From positions 62,001 through 126,000 of the forward strand of contig JAJSPD010000039.1 of the NCBI GenBank assembly GCA_021307315.1: DNA of 64,000 nt. Direction: 5' to 3'. The first letter of the stretch is position 1, and every line of letters begins with the position of its first letter. The DNA comes from Bisporella sp. PMI_857 (lineage: Eukaryota > Ascomycota > Leotiomycetes > Helotiales > Helotiaceae). Below are positions 45,432-59,089 of the stretch, one piece after another. Made by a program: the position numbers and the translations under genes. The notes beneath the pieces are model-generated. The model saw nothing but the letters and a program-made list of their open reading frames with translations. It did not search any database and had not been told where the DNA came from.

Positions 45432-47491
45432 TCTCCTAGCGCTTTGAGTTGATTTGAAAGAGCAATTTCCAAAGCAAGAGAGTGTAAAGTGTTGTAGAGC
45501 GGATGTAATCATGGTATCACAAAAGATCTTCTTACAAAGAGATAATATAAAAAACTTATTTCTCAAATCCGGCAGCCAATTACTGCGCTATCTTGGCTCA
45601 TACGCCATGCAAACTTTGAGCATCTCACCGCCTACGAGGGGACGAAAATAAAGTTCTGAATTGGTCTGTCTACTGCACGTGAAAAATGTGATGTCTTGTC
45701 CTTCCACAGTAGCGGAGGTTTATAATTGATGGTAAATTATTTAGGGGCTAGGCAGTTAAAAGTTGCAGTAAATAGCCAAAGTGTTCCCATAAATTGTAGC
45801 AACTTGCAACATTTACCGGAAATATTTGATCCCGAGCGGAAGGGGGTTTCCGCGCCTAGCCGGCCCGAAGAACGGGCCGTCATATGTAGTATTATATCCT
45901 AAATAAGGCCAATGAGACGATGCCCTTGGGAACGGATGTGGTACAATTATGTATGAAATATGCATTCGGTGGGCAGTTCGACGTAGGGCATGGCTGAATT
46001 ACTTCATTCAGATACCTTGTTGTCTTGGCGCATTTCATATTACTGAGTATGGAGGATTCTTCTAGATAGATAGGTTCAGAGTCAGCTCGGCGATTTTGAT
46101 TGTCCGGGATAAGCGCGTGAGAATACGACGGATCCCCCGGGGAAGCGTTGATTTACAGGCGAACTGACTCTTGTGCATGTACTAACCTGAAACCTATGTC
46201 TCTAGGATCACATGCAGCTACAAAGAATGCTCGAGAAAGGCACTCTGCTGCGAGAAGGGCCGGCCTGGCTTCGTCTGCACTAGTAAGCTGTCGTCAGCTT
46301 GGCACTGCAAATGAAATGCATGAGATTGGGTTCAGTTATACTTTAGAATCCAATAGCCAGGGTAGAAAGCAATCCCACTAATCTCCCGCAGCCAACACAG
46401 ACAGAACCGCTCCTGGTGTCTTACTTACCTTATCAGCCGTGGCACGACATATCGTGGGAGGTATTTACGGGCTAGCGAGTAAGCTTAATTGAGCTGCCCG
46501 AAGGTGGCTTATTTGCCACCCGCTATCTGCGCGCTAGGGTCACAAGCCTCCGAAGCCACGTCGGCATATGTTTAACCTTGTCATATATGTCTCGGCGGAA
46601 CCACCCATGTAACATGCCTTAATCGCCAGCCGCTCTAAGTCAGTGTTTCATTTACACTGTCTATCAAAATCTCCAAACAGCTAAAGAGGATATAATGCTA
46701 CCGATGCTTTAACAGTTGACTTTAGTAGACCAATCATGTCTGTAATGTAAAAAGACTATGCAAAATGCTAAGAAAAAAAAGTAACAGTGCCGAGCCTGAG
46801 CATGCATGGACGGGAAAGGCTGGAGAAATTGGGCATGGACAAAGGTCTTCATACATAATCTCAGCACTCGATCTGCAGCTTACTACCCATGAGTAAGCAG
46901 CAGAGGAACTCAGAAGGAAGTGTTGCACGCAGACAAGGAAGGGATGCAGTATTGGGACTTGAAGAATCGAAATCTGATATTCTGCTTCCGTGACTGATAC
47001 CCGAGATCGCAAATCACTTCTGTTTTTGCAATATTGTAGAATTACGCAATAGTGGTACGATCGCTGAACAGGCCACCCCAGGCAAATTACAATCATGGCT
47101 GACTGGCAAGACTACTGCTCCTGAAAATATATACCTAGTCACATATGTGAGGCTCAAGTGGTGGATGGGGGTGCTCCGCTAACCTTTCTTTGCCAAGATT
47201 CCCGGCTATGCTATCAAAAGGACTACAGGAGCCAATAACTATTTACATGGTGTAGGTGAAGAAAAAGAAAAGCCGGAGGCGGTACTGACTACTCTATCAC
47301 TTCAATGGATTGCGAGCTTGAATTCCCACATAATATAAACCTGGATGTAATTCTATGAAAGTCCACATATGATATAGGTGCTATGTTTTATAATATAAAA
47401 TAATCCATCAATATAATAGCGTGAATATTTACTCTGCTCCAAGATCTCCTCTGTACTCCAAATTGTCTAACGAAATAGAATTTATCTTATC
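45432..47491. other. Intergenic region TF/NR-PKS
   Basis: 2 kb holding the regulator promoter and NR-PKS 3' UTR. Short ORFs (46148-46381, 46734-47096) show no family features. AT-rich near 47330-47430. Confidence 0.5.
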
Positions 47492-50400
47492 TTAAGCAGC
47501 TTTAGAACATCTAATAATAGCATCTTGCATAACCTTGCCGAGTGCTACAACCTGAGAATAGGATAAACATTAGCTCAGATGCCCATCATGGTTTTGTTGT
47601 CTATACAAGAACTTACTTCTGGATTCGTCATGATGGAGAAATGGTCTCCCTCCACCTTAGACCATTCCAACCCCTCTCCTACAAGTGCATCCCATCCCTT
47701 AGGACCGAATTCGAAACGGGATGGGTAAAACCAAGCATCTAGACACAACTCGTTGGTGGCGCCACTGCTAATAGCCGTTTTTGGCAGAATATCTTTCGTG
47801 GCCCAGATGACGACCGTCTTGCCAGGTTGACGACCAGAAGTCATAGGAACCGGCTTGAGCTTGCTAAAGCACGTCACAGTGCTTAACATATGTCTTTTCA
47901 ACCGTTGCACCTGTGTCGAGGAGTCAGAATAGCTGCGATCGATGCCGCTCAACATCCCGATCTGGTTGATTACATCCATTGTCGGTGGTGTCACTTTTGT
48001 CATATCGGCATCGTGTGGACCAGGAATATCAATAATGATCAGACCATTGACTTGCTCTCCGGCCTCAAGCAACAATCGAGAGATTTCGTACGCAAATACT
48101 CCGCCTGCAGACCAGCCTCCAAGTAAGTATGGACCATGAGGTTGCTTTGCACGAACTGCAGCTAGATACATTACCGCCGCTTCACTGAAGCCGGAAGTGA
48201 AGTTCTCGGGATCTTGAACCCACGGAGACTCCACCGCAAAGACCGGGAGGTCGTCACCGAGCTTGGGAAGGTGGATATAGGCAGCCGCAGCTCCAGCGCC
48301 ATCCGCAATCAGGAATAGAGGGCTCTGTGAAGACGAAGTGGCTGGGCGTTGCACGAGGACGACATTGCATTCTCTAAAGCCATGTGCTACCCCATCGTTG
48401 CCGTTCGTTTCTTTAATCCTGTTTTTGTAGCCGGATAATTTGCTTTCCTCCATACGCAATGCCCGTTGCGCATCCTCAAGTGAAGGATGTTCCATGAGAA
48501 ATGAAGCTTCTAATTCGAGTCCTGTCTCTGTCTTAAGTGCCGCAAGAATGGAGATGCCCATCAAAGAATCAACGCCAATCTCAGAAAAGTAAGTGGACGG
48601 AGTAAGTTCACTTTCTGTCATATTAGTTTCATCGAGCAAGATCTCACGGAATGCAGCAACGATAGAGACTCTCTGTCCATTTTTACCATTGGGCAGGTGG
48701 GCGTTGAGAACATTGATAGAGTGACCGTTCGTGATGGACATCGTCTCTTCTGAAAGACCAGTATAACCGTTGGTCTTCAAAAATTCATTGGAAGACGGCT
48801 GACTTTGCTGGGGGCCTTTAGTGGCCTTTGGAGGGTCGGCCTTGCCTAAGATGCGTTGGAGGGTCTTGCGTGGCATTTTTTTGAAGCTTGCTCCTTGTAG
48901 AAAACCCACAATAGAATCATTATGAAGGATATAAGCGTGTCCCCGATAAGTTTCACCACCTTGGGAACCTTGGGGACGCTCGATATAGGAGTATATCTTA
49001 TATCGGATATCTGATGAGAAATCCTGAGGGCTAATCTCCTGCCTGTCTACGTGCGTAGCGAGGTACAGGTCATCCGAAGAGTTCATGGGGTTGCCGTTGT
49101 ATAGAAACCCCGCCAAGTGAGTAAGAGCATCGATCCAGTATGGTGACAATGTGAATTTCTCATCAGAATTGGCTACATGCTGTGGGAGCCTAACAGTAGC
49201 AATAGCCTCACTGAAGTCATTGCTGATGATGGCGTCCTGAACTGCTTCATAGTTTTCACCGTAGTCCATAAGATTGGAGAACAGCTTGTAGAATATTTTT
49301 CCTTGGAGTCGATTGGCATTCCCTACCCCCGCCTCTTTTAACAGTTTGTCAATTTTTGGTTGTATTGATGATAATAGCGTTTGTTTTTCGATCTCGAATG
49401 CCGTGTCATCTCGAATGCGAACAAGGCATTTAGAGATTGTAGGAGAAGATGGTTTAATATGATCGGTGAATGAAACCCAGAAACTGTCGGCTAGCCGTTT
49501 CTGTCTGTGAATGTTGACTTGAACAACTTTCTGAGTATCTGGCGACGGCACAACGGGATGATCAATCTCAGTGTCTAGGATAGAGAGTGACGGAAATGGA
49601 GCGGTAGATACTCCATCGGTTAATAGATATCGTGCCGCTGTGAGTGCCATGTCACTGTAAACTCCTGCAGGGCAAACAGCTATGCCGGCCAATTTGTGAC
49701 CCTGGACAATTTTCAGAAGTGATGGCTTTGATATATCTGAGGTGAAGGCGGCTGATTGTTCTTCTTCTCCGTCTCCCCGTTTCAGGAGGTGGTGAAGAGA
49801 TGTTGAAATAGGCTGCGACTCAATTCTTTTCTCGGAAGTTAAGCCATTCACCTCTAAGTGCTGAGCTTTGTCGCTATATGTAATCCAAAAATCCCTTGTG
49901 TCAAAGGCATACTTCGGTAAGTTGGTAACATGGGATAGACAGGCGGTAAACTCTCGGTGATATTCACGCCAACGAACCGGTTCATTAGCCTGATAGGCAG
50001 TAGCAAGAATGGTTGAAGCGGTCTTCCAATTGCTATCCCCATTTTTGAGGCTGGGTAAGGCATTTGCTGATGGGATATTAATACTGGATCGAACGAGCCC
50101 CAAGCAAACCGGATTAGGTCCTATCTCGATCCAGAAAGCTGTCGAATCTGCAAGTTGCTGAGATATGCAACTGGTAACAGCCTGTCCGAACTTGACCGAC
50201 TCCCTCGTCTGCCGCATCAAGTACTCAATTCCAAACACCCCATTTCCGGTGACCAGCTCACCAGTGAGAGTTGAGACGATGTTGATTCTGGGTGCGCTAA
50301 AGCGCACTCCCTGTGCTAGTCGTCGGAACTCTGGAATGATGACATCCATCTGGCTGGAGTGCATTGCATATGGTACTTCAAGCATTTTGCTTTTGATTTG

Positions 50401-53400
50401 ATGCTCTTTTAGTAGGTCGTTGAGTCGTGAGAGGTGTGCCCTTTCGCCACTCACAACGACCATTCCGGGGCTATTCAAGCAAGCCACTTCACAAGTTGCT
50501 AGGCTCTCGTCACATAAGAATCGCGATATTTGCTCGGTACTCCCAGAGATAGATAGCATGCCATGAGTACCTGCGGTAACTTTATTTTGAATGAGCTCCG
50601 CCCGTTTTCCAATCAGGTAGATCACATCATTTGCGGACAACACTCCTGCCGCATAGAGAGCGGCATACTCTCCAATGCTATGGCCCATCACGACGTCGGG
50701 TTCGATACCCCAGGTCCTCCAAAGATCTACCACTGCAAGTTGGAGAGCTGTGAGAGCCAAATGGAGTTGAATTGTCGAGGAAGCTTCTATGCTGGTATTT
50801 GAGTCTGCAATTAGTTCTATAAAGGATGGGAATCCGTGCGTTGTGCAAACTCTTTGCAAGTTTGTAATCGTGGCTCGAAACTGGGGCGAGGTTTTGTAAA
50901 ACTCCTTGCCCATGCCAGCATAATGAGCGCCCTGCCCAGTAAACACGAATACTATGGGGCGTTTTCCTTTTTGATCGGGAACATGAGTACTGTTACTTAG
51001 GTCCTTGGTCAAGGCGTCGATAATTTTCTGGATACTACTGCCACTATATGCAGATTTGAGAGAATGATGCATACGCCTAGAGGTGGTAGTATATGCCAAA
51101 TTTGCAAGGTTTGTGTCTTCATTCTCTGTTAAATATTGGAGCAGACGCCGTTTGTTCTGTTCAAGTGATATAGGGCTGTGAGCTGAAATTGCCGTAACGT
51201 AGTAACCACGGGGATCTGCATCTTTTTGTTGTGAAATCGGTGGTTCCTCTAGCACAAAACAACTGTTTCCTCCCTAGATACATGTCAGTAATTATCCACC
51301 TGTCTGTTGTCGGGTACGTACAGCAGCATCAAAGTTGCTAACAATAATGTTTCTTTTCTTTCCAATAGCTTGTCGTGAGAACGATAGCGGGTTTCCAGGA
51401 ATCATGATTGAAGCCTGATCCAAACAAGTAAATTTCCCAAGTTTTTCAGGAATTCCTACTTGCGGAGGAATGACTTCTTTTTGAAATGTCATTGCGGCCT
51501 TGATGATAGAGGAAATTCCAGATGTCTAATATTTGTCAGTGAAGTTTATTACTCAATATTAGGAGGATGGAAACTAACCGCTTCAGCATGTCCGAGATTT
51601 GCCTTGATGGCACCAACAACAAGAGGATTCTCTCGACTGCCCTTTTGCGCGAGAACATTAGCTACCGACTCTAGCTCTGCAGAGTCTCCAGCAGTTGTGC
51701 CAGTGCCATGCATCTCAACGTAACTGATATCATGGGGCTCCAGTCCAGCCTTATTCAAAACAGTTCTGTAAAGTCTTTCCTGTGTTTGAACATGTGGGCG
51801 CGTGATAGAGACAGTCTCCGCCGAATGATTGCGGGCGTAGCCTCGTATGACGGAGATTATATTGTCGTTGTCTTGCAATGCATCCTCCAGCCGTTTCATT
51901 ACTATCACGCCTATTGCTTCTCCTCGGCAATATCCATCCGCATCTCCTCGAAAGGTTTTGCATCCACCCGTTGGAGAAAGAAACCCACCTTTGCTAAGAG
52001 CAGACTGCCAAAATGGAGTAGCAATGATGTTGGAACCCCCGGCGATGGCGGTATCGCAATCACGATTCACCAGTGCTGTGTATGCTAGTCCCACTGCGGT
52101 AGCTGTTGAACCACATGCAGAATCAACAGCAAATGTGGCGCCTTCCCATTTGAAATGGTGGTGAAGACGCCCCGGCGTGAATGCACGCTGAGTACCTTGG
52201 ATCATATATTTATCCACTCCCAAAGGTTCCTGGAGCTCTCTCCAGTCATCAGCGCCACCACCAATGAATGTTCTTACTCGCTTATTGTCTGTAGCAAGAG
52301 TACCATTGGTTGTGAATCCTGCATGTTCGAGTGCTTCGTACGTTGCATGCATTACCAGGCGTTGCCCGGGATCCATTAGGAGAGCCTCTCGAGGCGAGAC
52401 TTTGAACATCTTATAGTCGAAAAGACCCGGATTCTCTAGAAAGCAGCCCCATGCAGTGGTGATAGCATTCTTGCCAAGGCCAGTCTCATCCAAATAAGCG
52501 TCGGCGTCAAAACGCTTAGCAGGAATCTAAAGAATATTAATGTTAGGACTAGGAATTGAAATTTGGGATCGCTAGAAATTTACCTTCCGGTGGAGTTCTT
52601 CCCTCCGCATTAGTGAGTCCCACATCTCATCGATATTTTCAGACCCAGGAAATTGCCCTGACATGCCAACAATGGCGACTGACCCAGAGCCGCCCCGAAC
52701 TTCAGAGCTCTGTAGAATTGGAGGATTTGCGAGCACTGTTACCTTGAAGCCTTGAGTCTGTAATGACCGCCTCAACAGCAGCAAGTAGGTTGTGCTTCCC
52801 AGCATGAAAAGAGAGATTTCCTTAGGTTTCTGTAAGGATGATCCAGCAACCTCAAATAAGCGAGCTGGGTTGGTGCTCTTTTGAAAAATCTCTAAAATAA
52901 TCTCTCGCAGTAAGTCGCGTAAGGTAGAGCTAGAGAATTGGCGATATCTGCTACCCGATATGAGTTTATAGTTGGGTTTAATAGATTTTTTCAAAAGAGA
53001 ACTCTCTCCAATGATCTCGTCTTGGTCTGGAACCGCCAGATGAGGGGCATGTACTGCGCCAAAAGCTGACAAGACTGTGATATCGCTATCTTTCAGTGGG
53101 GTAGGTGCATCAAGAAGGGTCTTCAAAACAGATGGTGGCCCGAACACCGTGGCCCAAGTGTTTGCATTGATGGCAACATAGGCTTGCCGATGTCGTGGAA
53201 TTGACTAAAGTAAAATCAAAAGTTAGTTATCGATCCTTTTCTCTAGAATTAATGAGATTTTTCTGCGCCGTCATACCTGGTTTCTGTGAAATTGATCAAG
53301 TATAGATGGAAGTTGTCCAACAACATTAGCGCCGAGAGTTGAAAATGCCCAGCTCCCGGTGTCATCTTCAATTTGCACCGATCGCCGCGATATAGCAACA

Positions 53401-53917
53401 GCAACACGACAGGCCACTCCTGAGAGATATGTCGCCGCCTCGATTAACTCTGTGACATTCTTTGCTACAGCCGCGGCGCTAGCTGTTAGCAAGCCACCGC
53501 ATATGCCCAGAGCAAGAATTTGTGGTGAGTTATCTTCGCTGGTCAGTAGTAATGGATTGGTCTCTACGTGTCTATTGTTCCTTTAGTGTTGAACCTCAAG
53601 CACAAATCAAACCACATGACGACGTACAGTATGAGCTCCCCAATCCGAGCAATGAAAACCAGGACCATTTGAGCGATACCAAAGCGATCATGTCCGTTTG
53701 TAAAGCGCTCTGCTAAGTCTTGGACATTATGAAAGGATCCTATGGTATCACGTTCAGCAGGTGACAACTTTATTACCTCCAGCTGAACGGTATCTATAGC
53801 GCTCTGCAAGAATAACTGAAGGTTTTGGGAATGGCGAGCTCTCTCTACTACACGGCGAATCATGGGAATTGGGGCATCTGCTTGGTCTCCATAGAGGAGT
53901 ATGGTATGTGCAGACAT
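47492..53917 (-). CDS. Non-reducing polyketide synthase (SAT-KS-AT-PT-ACP-TE)
   Basis: Seven exons (53628-53917, 53277-53538, 52584-53204, 51579-52526, 51322-51525, 47617-51273, 47492-47551) give 2013 residues. SAT has its nucleophile Cys110 in the canonical GICGG motif. KS starts near 360, with Cys529 (VDSACGST), His664 (EMHGTGT) and His704 (NLGHAEA). AT has Ser974 in GHSIGE. The product template domain has His1301 (QGHKLAG) and Asp1490 (YWIDALTHL). There is one ACP with Ser1678 (GVDSL) and a thioesterase with Ser1830 in GGWSAGG and a late GDHFS. No methyltransferase or reductase domain is present. It should load a starter, perhaps the HR-PKS product, and build, fold and release an aromatic polyketide by hydrolysis or lactonisation. 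All catalytic residues that I can check are intact. It is divergent from the FMO-membrane fusion gene. Confidence 0.96.
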
Positions 53918-56619
53918 CGCGTTGACCTTGTGAAGTCACGGTAGTGGCGTAGAGAGAAGAACGCGAAGTCACATGTGGGGAGAAAAGTCCTGAGAGACGA
54001 ATAAAGAACAAATCTTGTGATAATATCAGAAGAATAGTCTCCAACTGTTGAAGAAAAGTACACGTAAAAGGTTGAAGATATTCTTGCCAGCCATCAAGAG
54101 ATATTATGACACTGTACTAGTTGAGCTCGACTCAGAAATATTTTTGACGCACGAAGACTGGCTACTGGAGACATATGCATAATCTTTCCTTTGACAATGA
54201 ATGATTAGCGCTCCAATCTATTCTTCTCACCCAGAAAGTTCATTTGTTTGATTTGTACATACAAAATGCTGCCTCTTTGGGCAGATGTTACTAACCCCGG
54301 ATCTGATCACAATATATGGCTGTCACAAGATTTTACAAGCCCTTCCTTTAAACTACGACCGAGTATATCGTTTACAACAATTTGAAACTACAGCTATTCC
54401 ATCTATTTCGAATTGGCTAAGGCTGTATTCTTTTCCCCGCCATACAGAGATATGAGCGACTCGGAGACAAGATGACAATAGAAAGGCGAATCGAAAGCAT
54501 GGGAAATCATGGCCAAGTCATCAGAGGAGTTTTGTAGCCACGCGCCACAAGATATAGCGGCAACCTAGGAAGAACCTCCCCGAACGCCATGTCTTAGTGG
54601 CGTTTGAGCGAAACGAGATGCCGAAACCTGCGAACACGGGTTCATTTATTTAGGAGATCCGACTTCGGTCAAAAGGGGTAGAATTCTTATCTTATGGTGC
54701 AGTCAGCCTTCCTGCCTATCGCCACTACATTTGGCTTGAATATAGTGGTGAAAGGTGGTGACGTTGGGTTACAACGCTACTTGCTTGACCTACCTTTTCG
54801 GGATTGTTATTCTAAAGTCCTTGGCCAATCCTGGTATGACAAGTTAAGATGAACCAAAGCCTGTTTTGCAGGCTTGACACATTAGGAAGGATTTCCCCAG
54901 ATCATTCGTAGGTGCTATAGCCAAATGCGGCAAGGTCGATTGGATAATTTGCGGAAAGGGGGGCTACCGCAGTGGTGGCGGGAGGCTTTGTATAGGCTCG
55001 TTTCGTAGTTCAATCACTTGCTCAATTTCCTACTCTCCCTGCACGCCGCGCACCTAATAAGGTGTTATACATAAATAAAGCTAAGCATTTTCTTAGGAAG
55101 TTTAACTATTTAAATGTTATGTATTCATTGCTTATTAAAGTTAAAGTCATTTTTATCGCTAGTGCGAAGAAAAGAAGGAGTCCACTAAAAAGTTTTTGCA
55201 TTGAAATCGTAAAGATTATTGATTATTGAAAAGACTTTTTTAAGGAGTTTGCCTCTGCTTGGATCACCATAAATTTTACTTTTGTATTAAGGTGAGGGGA
55301 GTATCATTCCCGCTCAATAAATGTTGAAAGGTGGTGCCAACAGAGTTACAGAGCCAAAACAACCTTATCGGGCCAGCCAGAGGCGCTTGCAGCCCCTGTA
55401 TAAGGCTGTCGAGAGCAATGGAGTCAAGCCCCTGATCAACAACAAAACAAAGGATCCGAGTGGTACAACCCTTAGTTAGAAAAGGCTTGCTTTTATCTAT
55501 AGGACCTATACTTTAACGTTTGGATAGAGTGCATGATCATACTGATAAAACGGTTCACCGGTCCAAGCCTGATCAAAAGCAATTGGCGGTATCTATAAAG
55601 TATCCACAAAGTGCCCGAAAACTGTTCAAAGCCTTTAAGGGGGGGGGGGGGGGGGGGGGGGCAGTACAGCAATACGACATTAAAGTAAGCTTAAATTATG
55701 AACTGTAGCTTACCCGTTGATCGGATGTGGAGATTTCCCGGTTGACCAGCCTACTGTAGAGTATTCACTTCTGCAGGGATAGTGAGCTTACACCTTTATC
55801 GCACTAACGGCGCTAAGGCACCCACGTCCGGTGTCGCAATAACACAGGCACAGGATGCTAGCGCACGCTACTGCAGTAGATCACCAAAAAGTCCCATGTA
55901 CCGTTCTGCAAGACGTCCGCTAGATGCTGAGTGACTAAAGCTGCGCCACCGGCATAGGCGACACGGGACAGAGTAGGCAAGCGGGCTGTCTTGGGAGTAA
56001 CTTTCGGCCTGCTGAATATTCCTAAATAGCAGAGTTGCATATCGAGCTGGAAAAGCAGCTCGACACAGTGCTTTGATTCTACCAACTATTGCAAATTCCT
56101 TATGGGTAGGCAGTCAGCGTTCGGGTATTAAGCATTGCAATTTACTACAGTATTAGACGACCTCTCGTCATCCGAAATTCGGCGGTGAGTGGTGAGATGT
56201 TGCCTGGTGTTCTGTTTTAGTTATGTTTTAGGAAATTGAGATGGAATAGCGGATTCTTCCTAGATAAGTAGCGCTGACTTAAAAGGTTGGATTCAGTAGG
56301 CCTCGTAAGCGATCCCCTAATCCCTAGGCGAATCTCCTGATCGCTGCTCATCCGTGTAAGCGAGCTGTGGTTAGCATCACTTAGCTTAGTTGTAGTCCTT
56401 TCGCCCTCTTGTTTTCTATTGATTGATCTCTGTTTGTAATAGAAAGTATACGGCATATACTGTGGAAACAGCGATCCAGATAACATCTATGCATGATTTG
56501 AAAACATACGATTACCGTACACGCCACAACGCTTTATGCTAGTTAAACGTCCAGCCCTTGTTCTTCTTTAATCCACTTGAATTTCTTGACAGGCTTAACA
56601 ACAGCACTGGTTCAATAAA
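53918..56619. other. 2.7-kb divergent promoter region NR-PKS / FMO fusion
   Basis: Separates two divergent cluster genes. It contains an AT-rich stretch (55080-55300), a 23-base G run, and no credible ORF. Some sequence (54540-55480) has GC and AT blocks like relic DNA, but I could not identify an element. Confidence 0.5.
55639..55661. repeat. Homopolymer run of 23 G
   Basis: An uninterrupted G tract. Such tracts are unstable, can form G-quadruplexes, and their exact length in an assembly is unreliable. It lies 960 bases upstream of the FMO-fusion ATG. Confidence 0.9.
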
Positions 56620-59089
56620 ATGGCAACTCCGTTCAAAGTTTTGATTATCGGCGGAGGCATGGCGGGATTGTCTCTTGCTATCATACTAGAGGAGTACGGA
56701 TTTGAATATGAACTGTTAGAGAAGCATGCCGATGTAGCACCAAGGTTGGGAGCGGGAGTAGGACTTACTCCTAACGGCGCACGAATACTCGATCAAATCG
56801 GCGTTTGGGACTTGATGTGCGAAAGTGGCTCTCCAATCAATTCAGGAACGGCGATTTCTCCGGAAGGGCGTAGTGTGCTCCATAATCCAAGTATGGGGGA
56901 AACTATGAAGGAGCTGTGAGTTATTTGGGCTCCTGTTGATTTTATATAATATACTGATCTTTCTAACATAGCTTCGGCTATAAAATACAATTTGTATCAC
57001 GGTACAATGCTCTGAACATCCTCTATAACCGGATTCGCGACAAATCGAGGATACATAAGAAGCAAGAGTTAACGAAGGTAGAAACTATTGGAACAAAAGT
57101 TCGCGTTGAGACAAAAGACGGCTCAATATTTACTGCGGACCTATTGATTGGAGCTGATGGCGTTCGGAGCTATGTCAGACAAGAATTGTGGCGGATTGCA
57201 GACTCTGAGAAGCCAGGGTACATCCCGGAACAAGACAAGACAGGTCAGTAGTCCCCCTTTTCGTTACAAATTCTGCTGACAAGTATTTTTTCAAGCCATC
57301 GAATCTACGTACAGGGCTTTAGTTGGTGTTGCGAAAGATATGCCAGATCTGCCCCAGAGTGAATCTGTCCGAGCATATAACTATGATCGATCATACTTTT
57401 ATCAAAAAGAACGCGAGTCAACAGGGGAAGTATACTGGTGGCTGTGCGAGAAAAATGCGAAGAAAGCAAAGGGCACCATTCGAGGCTTTCCGCCAAAGTT
57501 GAAACAACATCTGGTGGATAAATACAAAGACGATGTGATTTGGCCAAGCGTGACTTTCGAGGATCTATACAAGAGATCGTTCTATTCAGCGGTGATTCCA
57601 TTGGAGGAATATGTGCTGGAAAAGGTGTTTTACAAGAACATTTTTCTCATGGGAGATGCGTTTCGCAAGCTGCATCCTGTGACGGGAATGGGAGCGAACT
57701 CAGCATTCGAAGAGAGCGCCCTCGTCGCTGACTTCCTTTGGGACCTGCGAGAAAAAAAAGCTTTGCACGATCCAGTGAGCCTTCAGCAGGCATTTTCAGA
57801 CTTTCAAAAACAGAGATACACTAGGCTAGTAGCTCTCCGAGACGATGCACATCTGGTCCAGCAACTTGAATCTTTCGACAATCCAGTCCTTAGGTTCATG
57901 TCCTTGCATGTCATACCTAACCTCTCCTTCGAGAGCACTTTCATGCCGGTACTTGGATCTTCCTTTGCAGCTGCACAGACCTTAAAACACCTCCCGCCAC
58001 CCACGGCGGGCACATGGCCATTTGCGCCAGAAATAAAAATAAAACCCGGTCCTCGGTCTTCCCTTGCTACGGGATTATGGACCGCAGTCTTGCTTCTCGC
58101 TGCCTCATCTCCTTGGTGGATCTCGAACTATCTTCTAGTCAAAGTCGAAGGTAACAATCATGGCAAGGATTTGAACTTGCCGCTCACCTGTGCACTTCAA
58201 CTCTATTCTTCTGCGATCGCAGTATCAATCAGCGGACTTTGGATTACTGAATCGTACCGGGCGGACTCCCTTGTGTCACTACTTGCCAGGTATGTATTGT
58301 TACGAAAACATTTAGTTTCGCCTCTAACTTTTACCATATAGTGCCCTTCCGTATACTCTATTGGCAAATCGCTGGGGTTGGGAGAAGATCTTCCCAATTT
58401 ATCTATCCTTCCATATCAAGCAAAGTCAAGGAATCTATTACTACTACATGCCGAGAACAATTACTGATCTGGGAGCTGCAAAATTTTTACTCCCCGCCTT
58501 AGTCCTGGTGTATACCATCCCAATTTTTCAATCATTCAGCTCTGGTTACGAGTCTGTGGAGCACTCCTGGAAGGTCGCTCACTCTGCTCTACCTCTAGTA
58601 GTTTATTCGGGTAGTAGACTTCTCAACATCGTGACGACCATTCCTCGCGGTGTAGATGTGGTCTTCCATAACAAGGATATTCCCTATCAAAACCGATTCT
58701 GGAACCCTATCTTACTGCTGAGTGGGTCTTTGCATGTTTTTCTAGCTCTGATATATGGGCCTCAAATTTTCAATGGAGGAGCAGAACTGCTGTTTTCACC
58801 ACTGGTGAGAAGACTGTCTTCCTTGATTGCGGTCTCAACTATCTGGTGTTTGTACACGGCGTGGGAGCTTGGACGCGTGGATGCCGTAGATATTTCTGTC
58901 GTTGAAGCATGGGGTTACATCCTTTTTAGTACAATTGTTGGTGGTCCCGCTGCTGCTCTTGCAGGTACATGGAGCTGGCGAGCTAGTCAATTGGCAAAGG
59001 CGAGGTCATCACATCATGACGCAGGATCGCTCGACAAGATGGCTAATGGTAGTTTACTGAGTGGCCACAAGGTCAATGGAACTAGGTGA
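56620..59089 (+). CDS. FAD monooxygenase fused to a multi-pass membrane domain
   Basis: Four exons (56620-56915, 56972-57243, 57296-58289, 58342-59089) give 769 residues. Residues 1-450 are a PaxM-like FAD epoxidase: VLIIGGGMAGLSLA, ELLEKHADVAP, GVGLTPNGARILDQIG, the motif LLIGADGVRSYVRQ, and FLMGDAFRKLHPVTGMGANS. Relatives epoxidise the terminal prenyl double bond in indole-diterpene and meroterpenoid pathways. From about residue 485 the protein continues with some eight hydrophobic helices, containing LWITESYRADSL and VGGPAAALAGTWSW. This extension is as long as a separate protein and resembles the stand-alone membrane protein at the right edge of the window. A fused epoxidase plus membrane terpene cyclase is an attractive but unproven reading. 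Plain FMOs of this family stop near 470 residues. Confidence 0.88.

Noticed and set aside
47492..53917. NR-PKS interpreted as broken because it appears as several separate ORFs
   Set aside because: Each break is explained by an intron with GT-AG signals and matching phase; the joined protein is complete at 2013 residues.
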